A stretch of DNA of 64,000 nt, taken from Prorocentrum cordatum. Lineage: Eukaryota; Sar; Dinophyceae; Prorocentrales; Prorocentraceae. The position numbers and the translations under genes are program-made. Positions 18,087 through 28,904 of the stretch are shown piece by piece (positions within the stretch are counted from its first letter, which is position 1; each line of letters starts with the position of its first letter). The notes below the pieces were generated by a model that had not been told where the DNA came from, searched no databases, and saw nothing but the letters and a program-made list of their open reading frames with translations. Location of the stretch: NCBI GenBank assembly GCA_963575745.1, contig CAUYUJ010016303.1:221772-285771 (forward strand), read 5' to 3'.

Positions 18087-18328
18087 GTGGGCCCCGGAAA
18101 CGGCGGGGCCGTTTTTTTTACCGTTTCCAAAAAAAAATGTCCCTCGGAAATGGAAGCGGCAGAAAAGCGGCGACCGGAAACGGCAAAAAACGGCTCCAGG
18201 ATTGGAGCCGGAGCCGGAACCGGCCAAGAAACGGCGACGGAACCGGTAAAAAAACGGCGTCGGAACCGATAAAGAAAACGGCAAAACGGAACCGGTAAGA
18301 GAACTGCCCTGTCGTTTCCAGGGCCCAC
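18087..18328. mobile_element. TIR-H element around an AAACGGC minisatellite
   Basis: The ends GTGGGCCCCGGAAACGGCGG and TGTCGTTTCCAGGGCCCAC are an imperfect inverted pair of ~22 bp. Between them is a purine-rich degenerate tandem repeat built from GGAACCGGTAAAAAAACGGC-like units. A single copy was seen, so mobility is inferred from the ends only. Confidence 0.5.
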
Positions 18329-18339
18329 TAAGCCCTGGA

Positions 18340-18402
18340 GCCCGAAATCGAGGAGACCATCCAGAACTTGTTACACGAGAAGGTCGAGTGGACTGGAGCT
18401 GG
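18340..18402 (+). CDS. Coding-like segment that is the uninterrupted paralogue of the TIR-E site
   Basis: Reads EPEIEETIQNLLHEKVEWTG in one frame. The copy at 17849-17878 plus 18058-18085 gives EPEIEGTIQNSL, then HEKVEWTGASWAP, in a frame matching this one if 179 bp are removed. I do not recognise the protein. It could be one exon of a duplicated gene or a fragment of a repetitive gene family; the frame closes soon after in both copies. Confidence 0.35.
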
Positions 18403-18639
18403 TTTCCTCCGGCGACCCCGGGGTGTCTTCGCAAATCTAGGGGCGCGGTTCGGGTCTACTGGGGCCACACTTCAGAAATGCTCGCTTGCAGGACTCCTTA
18501 GGTGTTTGCGGTCTCTCGGAATCTCTTGTGTGGGTCATCAGTACGTCCTTGAGCTTTTCTTGGAGGGCTGCAGAGCGGCTCCTCAGCAAGCATGGAGGCC
18601 GCCCACGCCCACGCCGACGACCTGCAGACGTGAAGACTT

Positions 18640-18890
18640 GACGGCATGATTTTCGTGTCTTCATGTCTTCATGTCGCAAGGTCAACGACACAATCGTCAC
18701 GTCTCCATGTTATCATATCGTCAGCCCGACGACCTGATTTTCACGTCCACTTGTCTTCATGCCGCCTGGCCGACGAACTGATCGTCATGTCGTCATGTCT
18801 TCAGGCCGTCGAGCCCCACCCCAGGCCGGGGTCCCCAAGACGAGACATGCAGGGCATCATGTCTTCATGTCGTCGGGCGAACGTCGCGGG
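18640..18890. repeat. Degenerate ATGTCTTCATGTCGTC repeats
   Basis: Loose tandem repeats of ATGTCTTCATGTC / CATGTCGTCATGTC with GACGAC spacers. The period is irregular, roughly 16-45 bp. Confidence 0.7.
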
Positions 18891-19204
18891 AACCCACACC
18901 AGGCGCAATGAAATTGCATGTTAAACTTGTCCGTTCTTCGACCCACTGCCCTATCCCTCCTCCACGGGGTGTGGGGGGGGGGGGGCGATGCAAGAGTGCA
19001 CGCTTGCATTGTTGATGCGTCTGCCTTCTCAACACCTGGCCCGTCTCACCTGGCAATCATGTAAACTTACGCTCGTGTGGTGGCCGAGCTGTGACCCGCT
19101 ACCCTATCCTATCCCTATCCTGGCCTGGCCAGGGAGGCATGTACACAGCTCCTGGGCCCAGGATGGGCCTGGCCAGGAGCAGTGGATATGTATAGATCTC
19201 GTCG

Positions 19205-20370
19205 CCCTACAGGTCACGACGAAGGCGTGGCAGGGCCACAGAGAACCGACAGGCTCGGCCATCCCGGGCCATGCACGTGCGGCAGAGCACCGGGACTCTC
19301 ACCACCTGAGCCTTCACAGGTGGAGCACGTCTAGTTGCTCCATGGGATGCTCACCATTTCTGAAGGGGCCCCAGGACACACACACACACAAATAAATACA
19401 CACCAATAAAACGATTCCCTATATTTTCTTATATTTTCTGGGTTCCTGTCTTCCCCCCCCCACTTCCCATATTTTCCCATATGTTCTGGGGAATCGACGA
19501 TAAATTGTGTCTGTGTGTTTCTTTCCCTCCTGAATTTGATCCTCGACAGTTCAGCCTAACCAGGTGGTCCTGAGGAGCCCAGGATACCTTTCAAGAACCC
19601 TGAGGGATCGGGGGCGCGCAAGCATGGATTAGCGATCCATGGACTTGGCGCGCGGTCGCCAAATCCATGGATCGGGGGAAAAGCCCTCTCAGAACACGGC
19701 CGGTGCCGCCTCGCTCGGCGGCGGAAATCCGCGATTTCCCATGGGAACGGGACCCGTCGCATATCCATGCCCCCTTGATTCATGTTTGCGATAGCCTGAC
19801 CAGAGGCATCCTCGAGAGTCCTGCGTAATCCTGACAAATCCCGAGGGGTCATGACGAATGCCCTCCCAAGTGACGAACGTGTGGCAGGGACACCGGATTC
19901 TCACTGCGCGTGGCAGAGGCAAAGGGTGGGTTCTCACCATGTCAGCCTGCACAGGTCACGCATGTGGCAACGCCGCAAGATTCTCACCATTCCAATCTCT
20001 GCAGGTCGCGAACGCGCGGCAGGGCAATCGGATTCTCAACAAGTCGGCCCGCCTGGGGCACGAACCTGTGGCATGGCCATAGGAGTCTCACCAGGTCGAC
20101 CTTCCCAGGTCGGCGTCAAGAATCCAACAAATTCCCCAAGAACATCAAGAACTTCCGTAGGATCAGAGCGAGTCTTGTGGAACCGTTAGAAACTTCAGGA
20201 TTCCTAAGGAATTCTGGGAATGCCCTCGCGGGTGCCGAACGTGTGGCAGCACCAGAGGATTCTCACCACGCCTGCTTTCCCACGCCACGAATGTGTGGCC
20301 ATGCCACTGGAGTCTCGCCATCCCGGCCCTCTCGGGTCCGCGAACGTCTGGCAGGGACGTAGGGCATGGA
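19205..20370. repeat. ~51-bp minisatellite, interrupted by DR1 copy 3 and other sequence
   Basis: The unit contains GAACGTGTGGCAGGG, then GATTCTCACCA, then CCTGCACAGGTC. Recognisable starts at 19217, 19272, 19908, 19958, 20008, 20060, 20236, 20288 and 20341 give spacings of 50-55 bp within blocks. The blocks are separated by unrelated sequence, including DR1 at 19361-19535. Confidence 0.8.
19361..19535 (+). mobile_element. DR1 element, copy 3
   Basis: Starts TGAAGGGGCCCCAGGACACA and ends TCCCTCCTGAAT. The flanks are TTC and TTG, a 2-of-3 match. An expanded CA run lies near its left end. Confidence 0.85.
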
Positions 20371-20558
20371 CCATTTCAGCCTAACCAAGTCTTCCTGAAG
20401 AATCCAGCCAAACCACTAGGAACATCCCGTGTAAACGTAGGCTTCAAGCAATTGACCTATAATCGGATGTGCATCTCGATCTGGCAGTTCAGCTACTCAG
20501 AACAAGACAATTGTCCTCTCCCTCCTCATCTCATACGTGTAACTGAGATCCTCATGTC

Positions 20559-20603
20559 ATCCTTCCTCCTCCTCCTCCTCCTCCTCCTCCTCCTCCTCCT
20601 CAC
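20559..20603. repeat. CTC microsatellite
   Basis: About 14 TCC units. From 20604 to 21450 no gene was seen; 20850-21030 is AGC-rich cryptic repeat. Confidence 0.85.
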
Positions 20604-21423
20604 ACCTCCTCCCTCCTCCTCTGTTGTCCCTCTCCTCTATGTGTCCTGCCCCCAACTCCTACTCGCTTCGGCTGGTAAGGAAACCGCCTCACATTGAATG
20701 GGGGAGCGCGTGTTGCAAGGTGGCCGCTGAGGAGTGTACTTCCGTGGCAAGCTTCAGAACCATCATCCACAAGTCACGGCTGATGGACTTGCCCTTCATG
20801 TGGCTGAGCGACGCCCGCGCTTTTAGGTAGGATAATGAGGGAGGGACGAGCTTGAGCAGGAGGAGCAGCAAAAGCAGGAGGAGGCGGAAGTGGAGGCCAC
20901 AGAATAGCAGTGGTGATAATACTACCAGCAGTAGCGGCAACACGATCAGTATCACTGGCAACACCAGCAGCAACAGCAGTGGCACTAATCACTACAGCAG
21001 ATGTAGCAGCAGCAGGAGCGGCAGCACACCGAAGTAGTGGCGCTTGAGGTGTTCGGCTGTCCCCCTCCCCACTTCCCCAGCCCAAAGGTCCAACATCTGG
21101 TTAGAGAGCTTGTGGGGGGGTCCCCATGCGAGCTCGTCAAGGACCCCTTCTGGCCCACGGAGACTCCCGAAACCGCCGACCAGGACCACAGGAGCCTCCA
21201 AACTGGCCCAGACGGTCCAGGGGCCCGTCGTGAGGCTCTGCTGGGAGCACCTTGGAGCCTCTGGGAGGGCCCGGAGCCTGGCCCCTGAGAGGCCCACCTC
21301 GCTGACAAGCCACCGGTCGCCGCATGACTTCCGCGTGCTCGGCCCCTGGATATCTGAGAGCACACGAGGCGGCCCAGTTGCCCCCCAAACCCACGGACGA
21401 TGACCCCCGAGGGCCACCCTGGG

Positions 21424-21458
21424 GAGGAGGTGGAGGGGGAGGGGGAGAGGGAGGGGGA

Positions 21459-21520
<62 letters not shown>

Positions 21521-21955
21521 AGGAGGAGGAGGAGGAGGAGGAGGGGAGGAGGAGGAGGAGGAGGAGGAGGAGGAGGAGGAGGAGGAGCGGGAGGAGGAGG
21601 AGGAGGAGGAGGAGGAGGAGGAGGAGGAGGAGGAGAAGGAGGAGAACCCAGGCTGCCCAAAGAGGGGCCCGAGATGGGCCGCGGGGGGCCCGGCAACCCT
21701 TCCTCCCGAGATGGCCCGCCGCCCCCAAAAGGGTGCCCCTGGAGGCTGCACGATGCTCGCAGAGGCACCCGGGGATCACCCTGAAGCCTCCAGGAGGCCC
21801 CGCGAGGAGGAGAAGGAGGAGGAGGAGGACGAAGATGGGGAGAAGGAGGAGGTAGAGAAGAGGAAGGAGGAGGAGGAGGAGGAGGAGGAGGAGGAGGAGG
21901 AGGAGGAGGAGGAGGAGGAGGAGGAGGAGGAGGAGGAGGAGGAGAGAAGGAGGAG
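21424..21955. repeat. GGC and GGA microsatellites
   Basis: GGC array at about 21459-21520, GGA array at about 21521-21640, then non-repetitive GC-rich sequence, then a second GGA array at about 21866-21952. All are on the plus strand as purine-rich units except the GGC part. Confidence 0.92.
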
Positions 21956-23300
21956 GCAATAATTACTGCAAAGAGGCCCCCGATAGGCCCCCGAGCGGTT
22001 GTGGAACCTTGCCCACAAGCCGGGCGCCGTGGCGGGGCAGGCCGGAGGCCACTCTGACATTGCCTCGCCCAGCACCTCCCAGACGCCACCCTGCACGGAA
22101 GCGGCCACCCGGTCATACTTAACGGCCCACGGCCCTCGCGCGCCGAACGCAGCCACTCACTCCAATTCCTATCTGAACCTGGCGGCCGCTGTGGGTTTCC
22201 CTCGTTTTGCGGGGGGCTAGCGGAATGGCACAAGCCTCCTCAACAACGGCAGACACTGCTGCACGAACCCTTTCAACGACAGCACATATTGCTATGTGCT
22301 TGGGGAGCACGGGGACTACAGTGTGTGCAGCGAAGAGTTGGAGGATGGATGGCAGAGTATGAAGGAGGAAGGAGGGCAGAGGGAAGAGGATCGAGGCCTG
22401 AGGAGGAGGGGAGCGCACGTTTCCTGCAGATCTTCCCTGCTGCGGCCACCGCGGCGCACAGGGCGCGATTGGCCGTTGAGCCCAAGAGAGGCTCCCCGAA
22501 GGCGCAGAGAGGTGGTCAAAATCCGCAGGAATGCATCCCACCCCCCCGCGGCACGGAGGAGGCAGGGTGGAGGGAGAAGGGGGGGGGGGGGGGGAAAAAG
22601 CAGGGAGCAGGGGGCAAAGGGCAGGGAGGAGGAACCACAGGGGGACGGCAAACGCCTACGCACTTTTAAGCCGGCGGCGAAGAGGGTCCTCAAGCGCGGG
22701 CAGCAGATGGAAGTGCGAACTGCGAACGAGCATTGCCGAAGCCACAGCGTACGAGACGTCACACTGTAAAGTGCTAGCGATGGGTGGTATGCTGCGGTAG
22801 CCCCAAACGTAGCAACGCAGCGGCCGGAAAAGTGAGGACGAGACTCAACTCAAAGTGAACTGAAGCGCAAACAAACTGGTGCAAAATTGCGGCCACTGGA
22901 TCACTGGTGGGGTAAATCGCCGAACCCAACACGCACACTTTTTGCGTCGGCGGCTGGGCAGAGGTTATTGCTCTGGCGATGGGGCATCAGCACGCACATA
23001 CACACACACACACACACTTCTCCGACACTCGCGGTGGGGGCAGAGAAGACCCCCGCTAGAGAATCCAGCACGTCCGTCCCGAGTGACGCCAGGCCCACTG
23101 CGGCACCCGGGGACGCCCTGGGAGCCAGAGGGAGCACAGGGGGGAAAACGCCAGCCCCTCACGGGGCAGTGGCAGCGGAACGGCGGCCAACGGGCAGTGG
23201 CAGTGGGGCGGCGCGGAGCCAGGCCAGTCGGCCGCCGCCGCGGGTGCCGAGCCGCCGGAGCGCGAGCGGAGCCCTGCGGTGCAGAAGGCGGGCCGGGAGG
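21956..23300. other. No gene seen
   Basis: GC-rich with scattered homopolymers (a G run of 14 or more at about 22580) and a short CA run at about 22998-23016. No convincing ORF or RNA gene. Confidence 0.5.
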
Positions 23301-23538
23301 AGGATGAGGGAGGAGGAGGGAGGAGGAGGAGGGGGAGGAGGAGGAGGAGGAGGAGGAGGAGGAGGAGGAGGGGGAGGAGGAGGAGGAGTGGGAGGGCCTC
23401 ACGGAGCAGCCAGCAGCAACGCCACGACGGGCACCGGCGGCAGGGGCCCCGCGAAGGGCGGCGGGCGGCAGGCGACGGGCAGCGGCGGGGCAGAAGGCGG
23501 CGGCGCCAAACGGGCGCAGCCAGGGCGGAGGCAAACAC

Positions 23539-23690
23539 TGAAGGGGCCCCAGGACACACAAATAAAAATATTCCCCATATTTTCCCATATTTTCTGGGCT
23601 TTAGTCTTCCAGCCCACTTCCCATATTTCCCCATATTTTCCTGGGAATCGACGATTAATTGTGTCTGTGTGTGTGTTTCCCCTCCTGAAG
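23539..23690 (+). mobile_element. DR1 element, copy 4 (TSD CAC)
   Basis: 152 bp, TGAAGGGG to CCTCCTGAAG. CAC is present at 23536-23538 and at 23691-23693. It lacks one internal CACACAAATAAA unit near the left end, so it is shorter. Confidence 0.9.
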
Positions 23691-24539
23691 CACAGTGTTT
23701 TTCGTCGGCGGCGAGGTAGAGACGGTCCGCTCCAGCGGGCGGGTGATGCGGGGCGACCGACCGGCAAATCGGCCGGCACGCAACAGAGGGACAGGGAGAC
23801 AGACGGGGCGGCCGCGGAGGAGGGGAGGCGGAGGGCACTCAGACGTGGAAGAGTTCGCAAACACAAACACACTTTTGTTTTGTCCGTCGGCGGCTGGGCA
23901 AGGGTTGCTGCTCCGGCGATCGGGCACAAGCGGGGCGCGCTGGATGCAAATTGGGCCGCAGTGCGCGGGCGGAGGGGAGGAGACCCCGGCGCAACGGGCA
24001 GAGAGGAAGCCGGGCCCGCCCCAGGCAAGCCCCAGCTGCGGCACCGCGCACAGAGGCACGCACAGCTGGTCGGCTTCGCGCGCGGAGCACGAGGAGGCCT
24101 CCCTCCCCTCGCCCCCTCGATCTCGATCTCGCCAGATCGGAGCTCGAGAAGAGTGAGGGGGGGAGCGGGGCCGGCCGTCCCCGAGGGGGGAGAGGAGCGA
24201 GGAGCGAGGAGCGAGGATCGAGGCAAGCGGGCGGGGAGGGGAGAGACCGGACGCTTCCGCTGCTCGGCCGACGCCGTCGCCACCAGGCGCGGCAATACTC
24301 CGCCGGGGGGGTCGTCCACACAACTCTTGCACGCGCTCGCACTGGACCGGACTGACTTGCCAGCGGCATCCTGGGCTGAGGGAGCAGGGAGGAGGGGAGG
24401 AGGGGAAGGGGTAAGGGGTAAATGAGAGGGGGAAGGGGAAGGTGGAAGAGGGGGGAGATGGCGAAGGCGAGGCGGGGGAGACGGGGCGGGGGCGCTCCCC
24501 GAGGAGGGGGATAAAGGCCTGCGGTGGTGATCGAGGAGG

Positions 24540-25192
24540 GAAGAGGAGGAAGGAAGGAGGGAGGGAGGGAGGAAAGAAGGAAGAGGAGGAAGGAAGAGGA
24601 GGAAGGAGCGAGAGAGGGAGGAGGAAGGAGGGAGGGAGGGAGGGAGGGAGGGAGGAGGGAGGAAGGAAGGAGGAAGGAGGGAGGGAAGGGAGGGGTGGAG
24701 GGGGGAAGCATGTCGAAGGCGAGGGTGCGGCCTGGCGGCCCACGTGCAGAACTCCTCCCGCAGCTGCCACTGGTGCAGCAGCAGGGCCCAGTACTGCGCG
24801 GCCTCGGCCGCGGCGGCCAGACCGCAGGGCCGCCCCCCGCCCTCCCCGGCCTTTGGGGGGGAAGAGATTGGAGGGGGACTGGCGCATGGAGGAGGAGGAG
24901 GAGGAGGAGGAGGAGGAGGAGGAGGAGGGAGGAGGAGGAGGAGGAGGAGGAGGAAGGAGGAGGAGGAGGAGGAGGAGGAGGAGGAGGAGGAGGAGGAGGA
25001 GGAGGGAGGAGGAGGAGGAGGAGGAGGAGGAGGAGGAGGAGGAGGAGGAGGAGGAGGGAGGAGGAGGAGGGAGGAGGAGGAGGGAGGAGGGAGGAGGAGG
25101 AGGGGGAGGGAGGAGGGAGGAGGAGGGGAGGAGGAGGAGGAGGAGGAGGCGGAGGAGAAGGAGGAGGAGGAGGAGGAGGAGGAGGAGGAGGG
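24540..25192. repeat. Purine-rich block with a long GGA microsatellite
   Basis: 24540-24710 is a degenerate GGAGGGAGGGAGG / GGAAGGAGG purine tract. 24889-25192 is GGA with frequent GGAGGGA interruptions. Between them lies a GC-rich stretch (24711-24888) with no gene. The segment 23700-24540 also shows no gene. Confidence 0.9.
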
Positions 25193-25370
25193 TGGGACAT
25201 CGACCTGGAATGGGCGATGCATCGCCGATGCATTGGCGACAGGCCATGTCGATAGTGTGGCCGCACCTTCCCGGGCGGGATGGGCCGCCACATGCCCCTC
25301 TCGGCGATGCATGGGCGACTGCTGAGGGTCGATGCGCACCTCCCCCCTTTTCAACCTTGCCCCACTCCTT

Positions 25371-25538
25371 TGAGAAGGGCCCCCAGGACACGCAAAGAAG
25401 TACACACAAACAAAAGGAGTCCCCATATTTTCCAGTATTTTCTGGGCTTTTGTCTTCCCCCCCCAATCCCCATAGTTTCCTATATTTTCTCGGGAATCGG
25501 CGATGAATTGTGTCTGTGTGTCTCTTTCCCTCCCGATC
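25371..25538 (+). mobile_element. DR1 element, copy 5 (TSD CTT)
   Basis: Starts TGAGAAGGGCCCCCAGGACA and ends TCCCTCCCGATC. CTT lies at 25368-25370 and 25539-25541. The end type matches copy 2. Confidence 0.88.
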
Positions 25539-25707
25539 CTTCCTCGCTCCCCTCGGTGTGCGCGAGGCAACGCGTGTGCCCACGTCGGCCTCTGCCTGGC
25601 CCGTGGCGCTGGGCGGCCCCCCCCCCGCCGCGCCGCCCTGTGCTGCGGGGCACGCGGCGGCCGAACCAGCGGCACGCGTGCCGTGGCCCCTGCGCAGACA
25701 TGAAGGG

Positions 25708-25995
25708 GGAGGAGGAGGAGGAGGAGGAGGAGGAGGAGGAGGAGGAGGAGGAGGAGGAGGAGGAGGAGGAGGAGGAGGAGGAGGAGGAGGAGGAGGAGGA
25801 GGAGGGGAGGAGGAGGAGGAGGAGGAGGAGGAGGAGGAGGAGGAGGAGGAGGAGGAGGAGGAGGAGGGGGGAGGAGGAGGGAGAGGGGGGACGAGAGGAG
25901 GAGGGGGAGGAGGGGGGAGGAGGAGAGGAGGGGGGGGGGAGGAGGAGGAGGGGGGAGGAGGAGGAGGGGGAGGAGGAGGAGGAGGGGGGAGTGGG
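25708..25995. repeat. GGA microsatellite, ~290 bp
   Basis: Near-pure GGA to about 25865, then interrupted GGAGGGGG-type units. Confidence 0.95.
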
Positions 25996-26087
25996 AGGCA
26001 GAGGGGGCGAGGAATGGGGGAATGGAGCAGGGACCGACCGTCCTGGCATTCCTACAGGCCCACCGCGACATTCTCTTAGAACCCAAG

Positions 26088-26210
26088 AATATTCCAAGAA
26101 CAGAAGCCATGTTCTTAGAACATCAGCCCGACGCTTCAAAACAGGACGGCTCCAGCCAAACGTGTTCTAAGAACATGTCCTGCAGACCACGAAAGGTTCT
26201 CAGAGCATTC
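26088..26210. repeat. Cluster of TTCTNAGAA palindromes
   Basis: Four 10-12 bp palindrome-like motifs in 120 bp: TTCTCTTAGAACC, TGTTCTTAGAACA, TGTTCTAAGAACA and GGTTCTCAGAGC. Their role is unknown. A further GGA array lies at 26378-26465. Confidence 0.5.
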
Positions 26211-26623
26211 TTTGGTGGGCCTATAGGCGAGCCAGGACGCTTCGCCACTGCTTGAGAGAAGGAGGGCTTGGAGAGGCCGAATCAACAAGCGCATGTCCAC
26301 GCCGGCTACGTTGCGCCACTGCGGAGCGCGGGGGACCCTCTCCGGAGCACCCAGAGCCGGCCGAGGTGGTCGGCGCGGCGAGGAGGAGGAGGAGGAGGAG
26401 GAGGAGGAGGAGGAGGAGGAGGAGGAATAGGAGGAGGAGGAGGAGGAGGAGGAGGAGGAGGAGGAACCCCGGCCGCCGCGGGGGCTCTCGGGCCCCCGTG
26501 GGGACCCCAGCCCTGGCCGAGATCGGCGCGGCCCTCACAGAAACGGCGATCGCAGCTGAGTGATGGCTTGGCAGGCGCTGAGGATCGACGCCGGCAGCGT
26601 GCAGTGCCACTGGACGCGTTTGT

Positions 26624-26747
26624 GCCGACGATCCTCACCTCGCCATCGCTCGGACGTCCCGTGCGTGGCTTTTTCGCCAGATGATCCAGGGTGCTCCTCG
26701 ACGGCCCTCGCCGAGAAAAAAAAAAACGCACACGCCCGAGCGATGCC
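26624..26747. repeat. Dispersed repeat TIR-F, copy 2
   Basis: Matches 17229-17373 at about 85% but lacks ~24 bp in the middle. Contains CGCCATCGCTCGGACGTCC and CCCGAGCGATGCC. Confidence 0.7.
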
Positions 26748-26865
26748 AAAGGTGTTGGGGCGGGCCTCGGAGGCCCGCAGGGGGGGTCTTGCGGGAGTCT
26801 CGGGGGCCCTCCGGGGAGAATGTTTTGGTACTATACCCTCTTAGGCTTCTCTTGGTGAGCGCATA

Positions 26866-27045
26866 CTCCAGATTTCGTAATAAAGGGAGGGGGGTCTCAT
26901 TTCGGGGGGGGTCTCTTCCAGGCTATCTTGGAGGGCCTGGGGGGGTCTGGGGACGATGTTTTGGAGGGTTCTCCCACAGGGGGAGGTCTGAAATGGCTTG
27001 TCTTGGAGGGTCCAGACCCCCTCCCTTTTATTACGAGATCTGGAG
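26866..27045. mobile_element. TIR-E element, copy 2
   Basis: 180 bp, about 90% identical to copy 1. Ends CTCCAGATTTCGTAATAA and TTATTACGAGATCTGGAG. TA lies immediately on both sides (26864-26865 and 27046-27047), supporting a TA target duplication like that of Tc1/mariner-type elements. Confidence 0.88.
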
Positions 27046-27141
27046 TACATTATGCTGTTCCCCAACCGCTGCTGTCTGAGGTTCGGGGCGCAGGTGCAGA
27101 GAAGTGCCCGGCAAGAGAGTGTATGCACAAGCGCGCTGCGT

Positions 27142-27801
27142 TCACCCGGGTGTCTTTTGTGCAATGTTCTTAGCCTTTCTGGGGCCACCGCAGGCCTCCT
27201 GAGGCCGCGGGAGGCCCTCCTCCCTCCCCACTCCCGCCCTACCTCCCCCTTGCTTTCTCCCCCCTGGCCCATGCCTCCCTCCTCGTCCCTCGTGTCTCCT
27301 CCAGCCACCGTCCTGGCTCGAGGGGTCCTGGGAGAAAGGTGCAAGGTAACTGCGCGCCCCTGCTCGAGACTGCTGCCACACGCGCGCATCCAGGCAGCGC
27401 AGCCGCCACCGTAATGTTGCGTCCTGGTCGCCGTGACCACGCGGGTCGAGAGCTGGCCTTGCACAGAGAAGCGAGAGCGAAACGTGGACGGGCCAGGGTG
27501 CTCGTTCGCACTGCCGCAGCCAAGCATCTACTTCGACGGCATCACAGCGCCATGCAGCCAGCGCCGCCCCCATGGTCGAGGAGTACAGCGGGTACCCCAC
27601 CCAGTCAAGAGGCCTCGCAAGCTTCGGGCGGTAATCGCGCAGATGGTTCACGGTGTTGTCCAGCTTGCGATACCTACAACTGGGCAAATCGCAAGATGCA
27701 TTCGTGGTGCTCCTCTCCTCGAAGTCAGCAGGAGCTGAACCCAAGAGGAGGGCCAGATCCAAATCAGCCGCCAGGTATCGGTCTCTCCGCCCAGACGGCA
27801 T
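27142..27801 (-). other. Unassigned open frame, 219 codons
   Basis: The middle part (NTVNHLRDYRPKLARPLDWV, then YSSTMGAALAAWRCDAVEVD) has a mixed, protein-like composition. I recognise no family and no catalytic motif. It may be an exon, a decayed element or chance in GC-rich DNA. Confidence 0.2.
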
Positions 27802-28019
27802 GGGAGCGGAGCAACACCCAGCAGCTACAGGGAATCCGCCGACTCCTTGGGGTCATCGGCGTGTGAAATGCTTCCCCCTCCCCAAACCCCTCCCCCCGGG
27901 CCCAGTCCAGTCGTTTTGGAGGAGCGGGGGGGGGTCTGGCCGGCCCGGGGTGAACGCATCGCGGGCCTCACGACGGGCCATGAGGGCCCCAAGATGGTCC
28001 AGGAGGGCCCCGAGTCGCC

Positions 28020-28470
28020 GATGGATCGTTCCAAGACGGATGGCCCCCCAGACGGCCCAAGAGGCCCCCGAGACGCCCCAAGAGGCCCCAAAGAGGCGTC
28101 CCAAGAGAGCCCCCAGAAGCAAACATCGTCCAATTCTCTGAGGGAAACGTATGGTTTTAGCACATTCGCCACTTGGGCTTTCACAAAGTCCAAGAAGGCA
28201 CAAGAGGCCTCCAAGATCGCCCCAAGACGGCCCAGGAAGCCCCCAAGAAGGCCCCAAGACGCCCCAAGAGGGCCCCAAGACGGCCCAAGAGGCCCCCAAG
28301 ACGGCTCCACGAGGGGGCCCAGGCGGGGGACCCGAACGGAAATTTCGAGCCCTCGGCCCCAAGAAGCCTCCAGGAGACCCCAAGAGACCCCCAAGAAGCC
28401 CCCAAGAGGCCCCAAGAGGCGCCACAACGGCACCCAAAAGGCCTCAACAGTGCTGCCAGGAGGCCCCCGA
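28020..28470. repeat. CCCAAGAGGCC-type degenerate repeats
   Basis: Loosely tandem GGCCCCAAGACGGCCCAAGA units of variable spacing (about 9-18 bp), interrupted at about 28110-28200 by non-repetitive sequence. The minus strand gives Gly-Ala-Ser-Trp-rich frames, which are a by-product. Confidence 0.75.
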
Positions 28471-28904
28471 GAGACCTACCAGGAGCCACCCAAGGGGTGG
28501 GCGGTGCGGCGTAAGCCCAAGAATCTCAAGCCGGTTCTGGTGAGCATCCCACCTGCATCAGCAGAGGCGGCCATGGCTCACCGACGGCCAGGATATCAGT
28601 GCTCACCGTGCTACGCTGAAGGCTTCGCTGACAGCCTTCGAGCAACAAACCTTGTGCCAGCGTACGCTGAACACCCAGCCAGCCAGACTTCAGGCTCTGT
28701 AAACAGGATGTGCCAGTGTTGTGCATGTAGATCTCTGCGCAGCCTCCACCAGACTGCACCAATCGCCGGGTCCAGGTACCTCGAGCGTGCCCGTACCGGA
28801 TTGCAGGCCCCACGCTGCCCATGCCCCATTTTTTTGCTCGTTGTTCCCTCTCATACTCCTCCCCGCTCCTCCTGCTCCTGCCGCTGCCGCCCCCGCCAAA
28901 GCAG

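Noticed and set aside
19205-20370. A CRISPR-like array
   Set aside because: The ~51-bp units are degenerate along their whole length; there are no constant repeats with unique spacers, and the genome is eukaryotic.
24442-26170. Long Glu-, Gly-, Arg- or Pro/Ser/Leu-rich frames around the GGA arrays (also at 2.7, 4.4, 5.2, 21.4, 32.9 and 37 kb)
   Set aside because: GGA/TCC arrays are open in all frames. Flanking sequence shows no conserved motif, and the frames change with array length.
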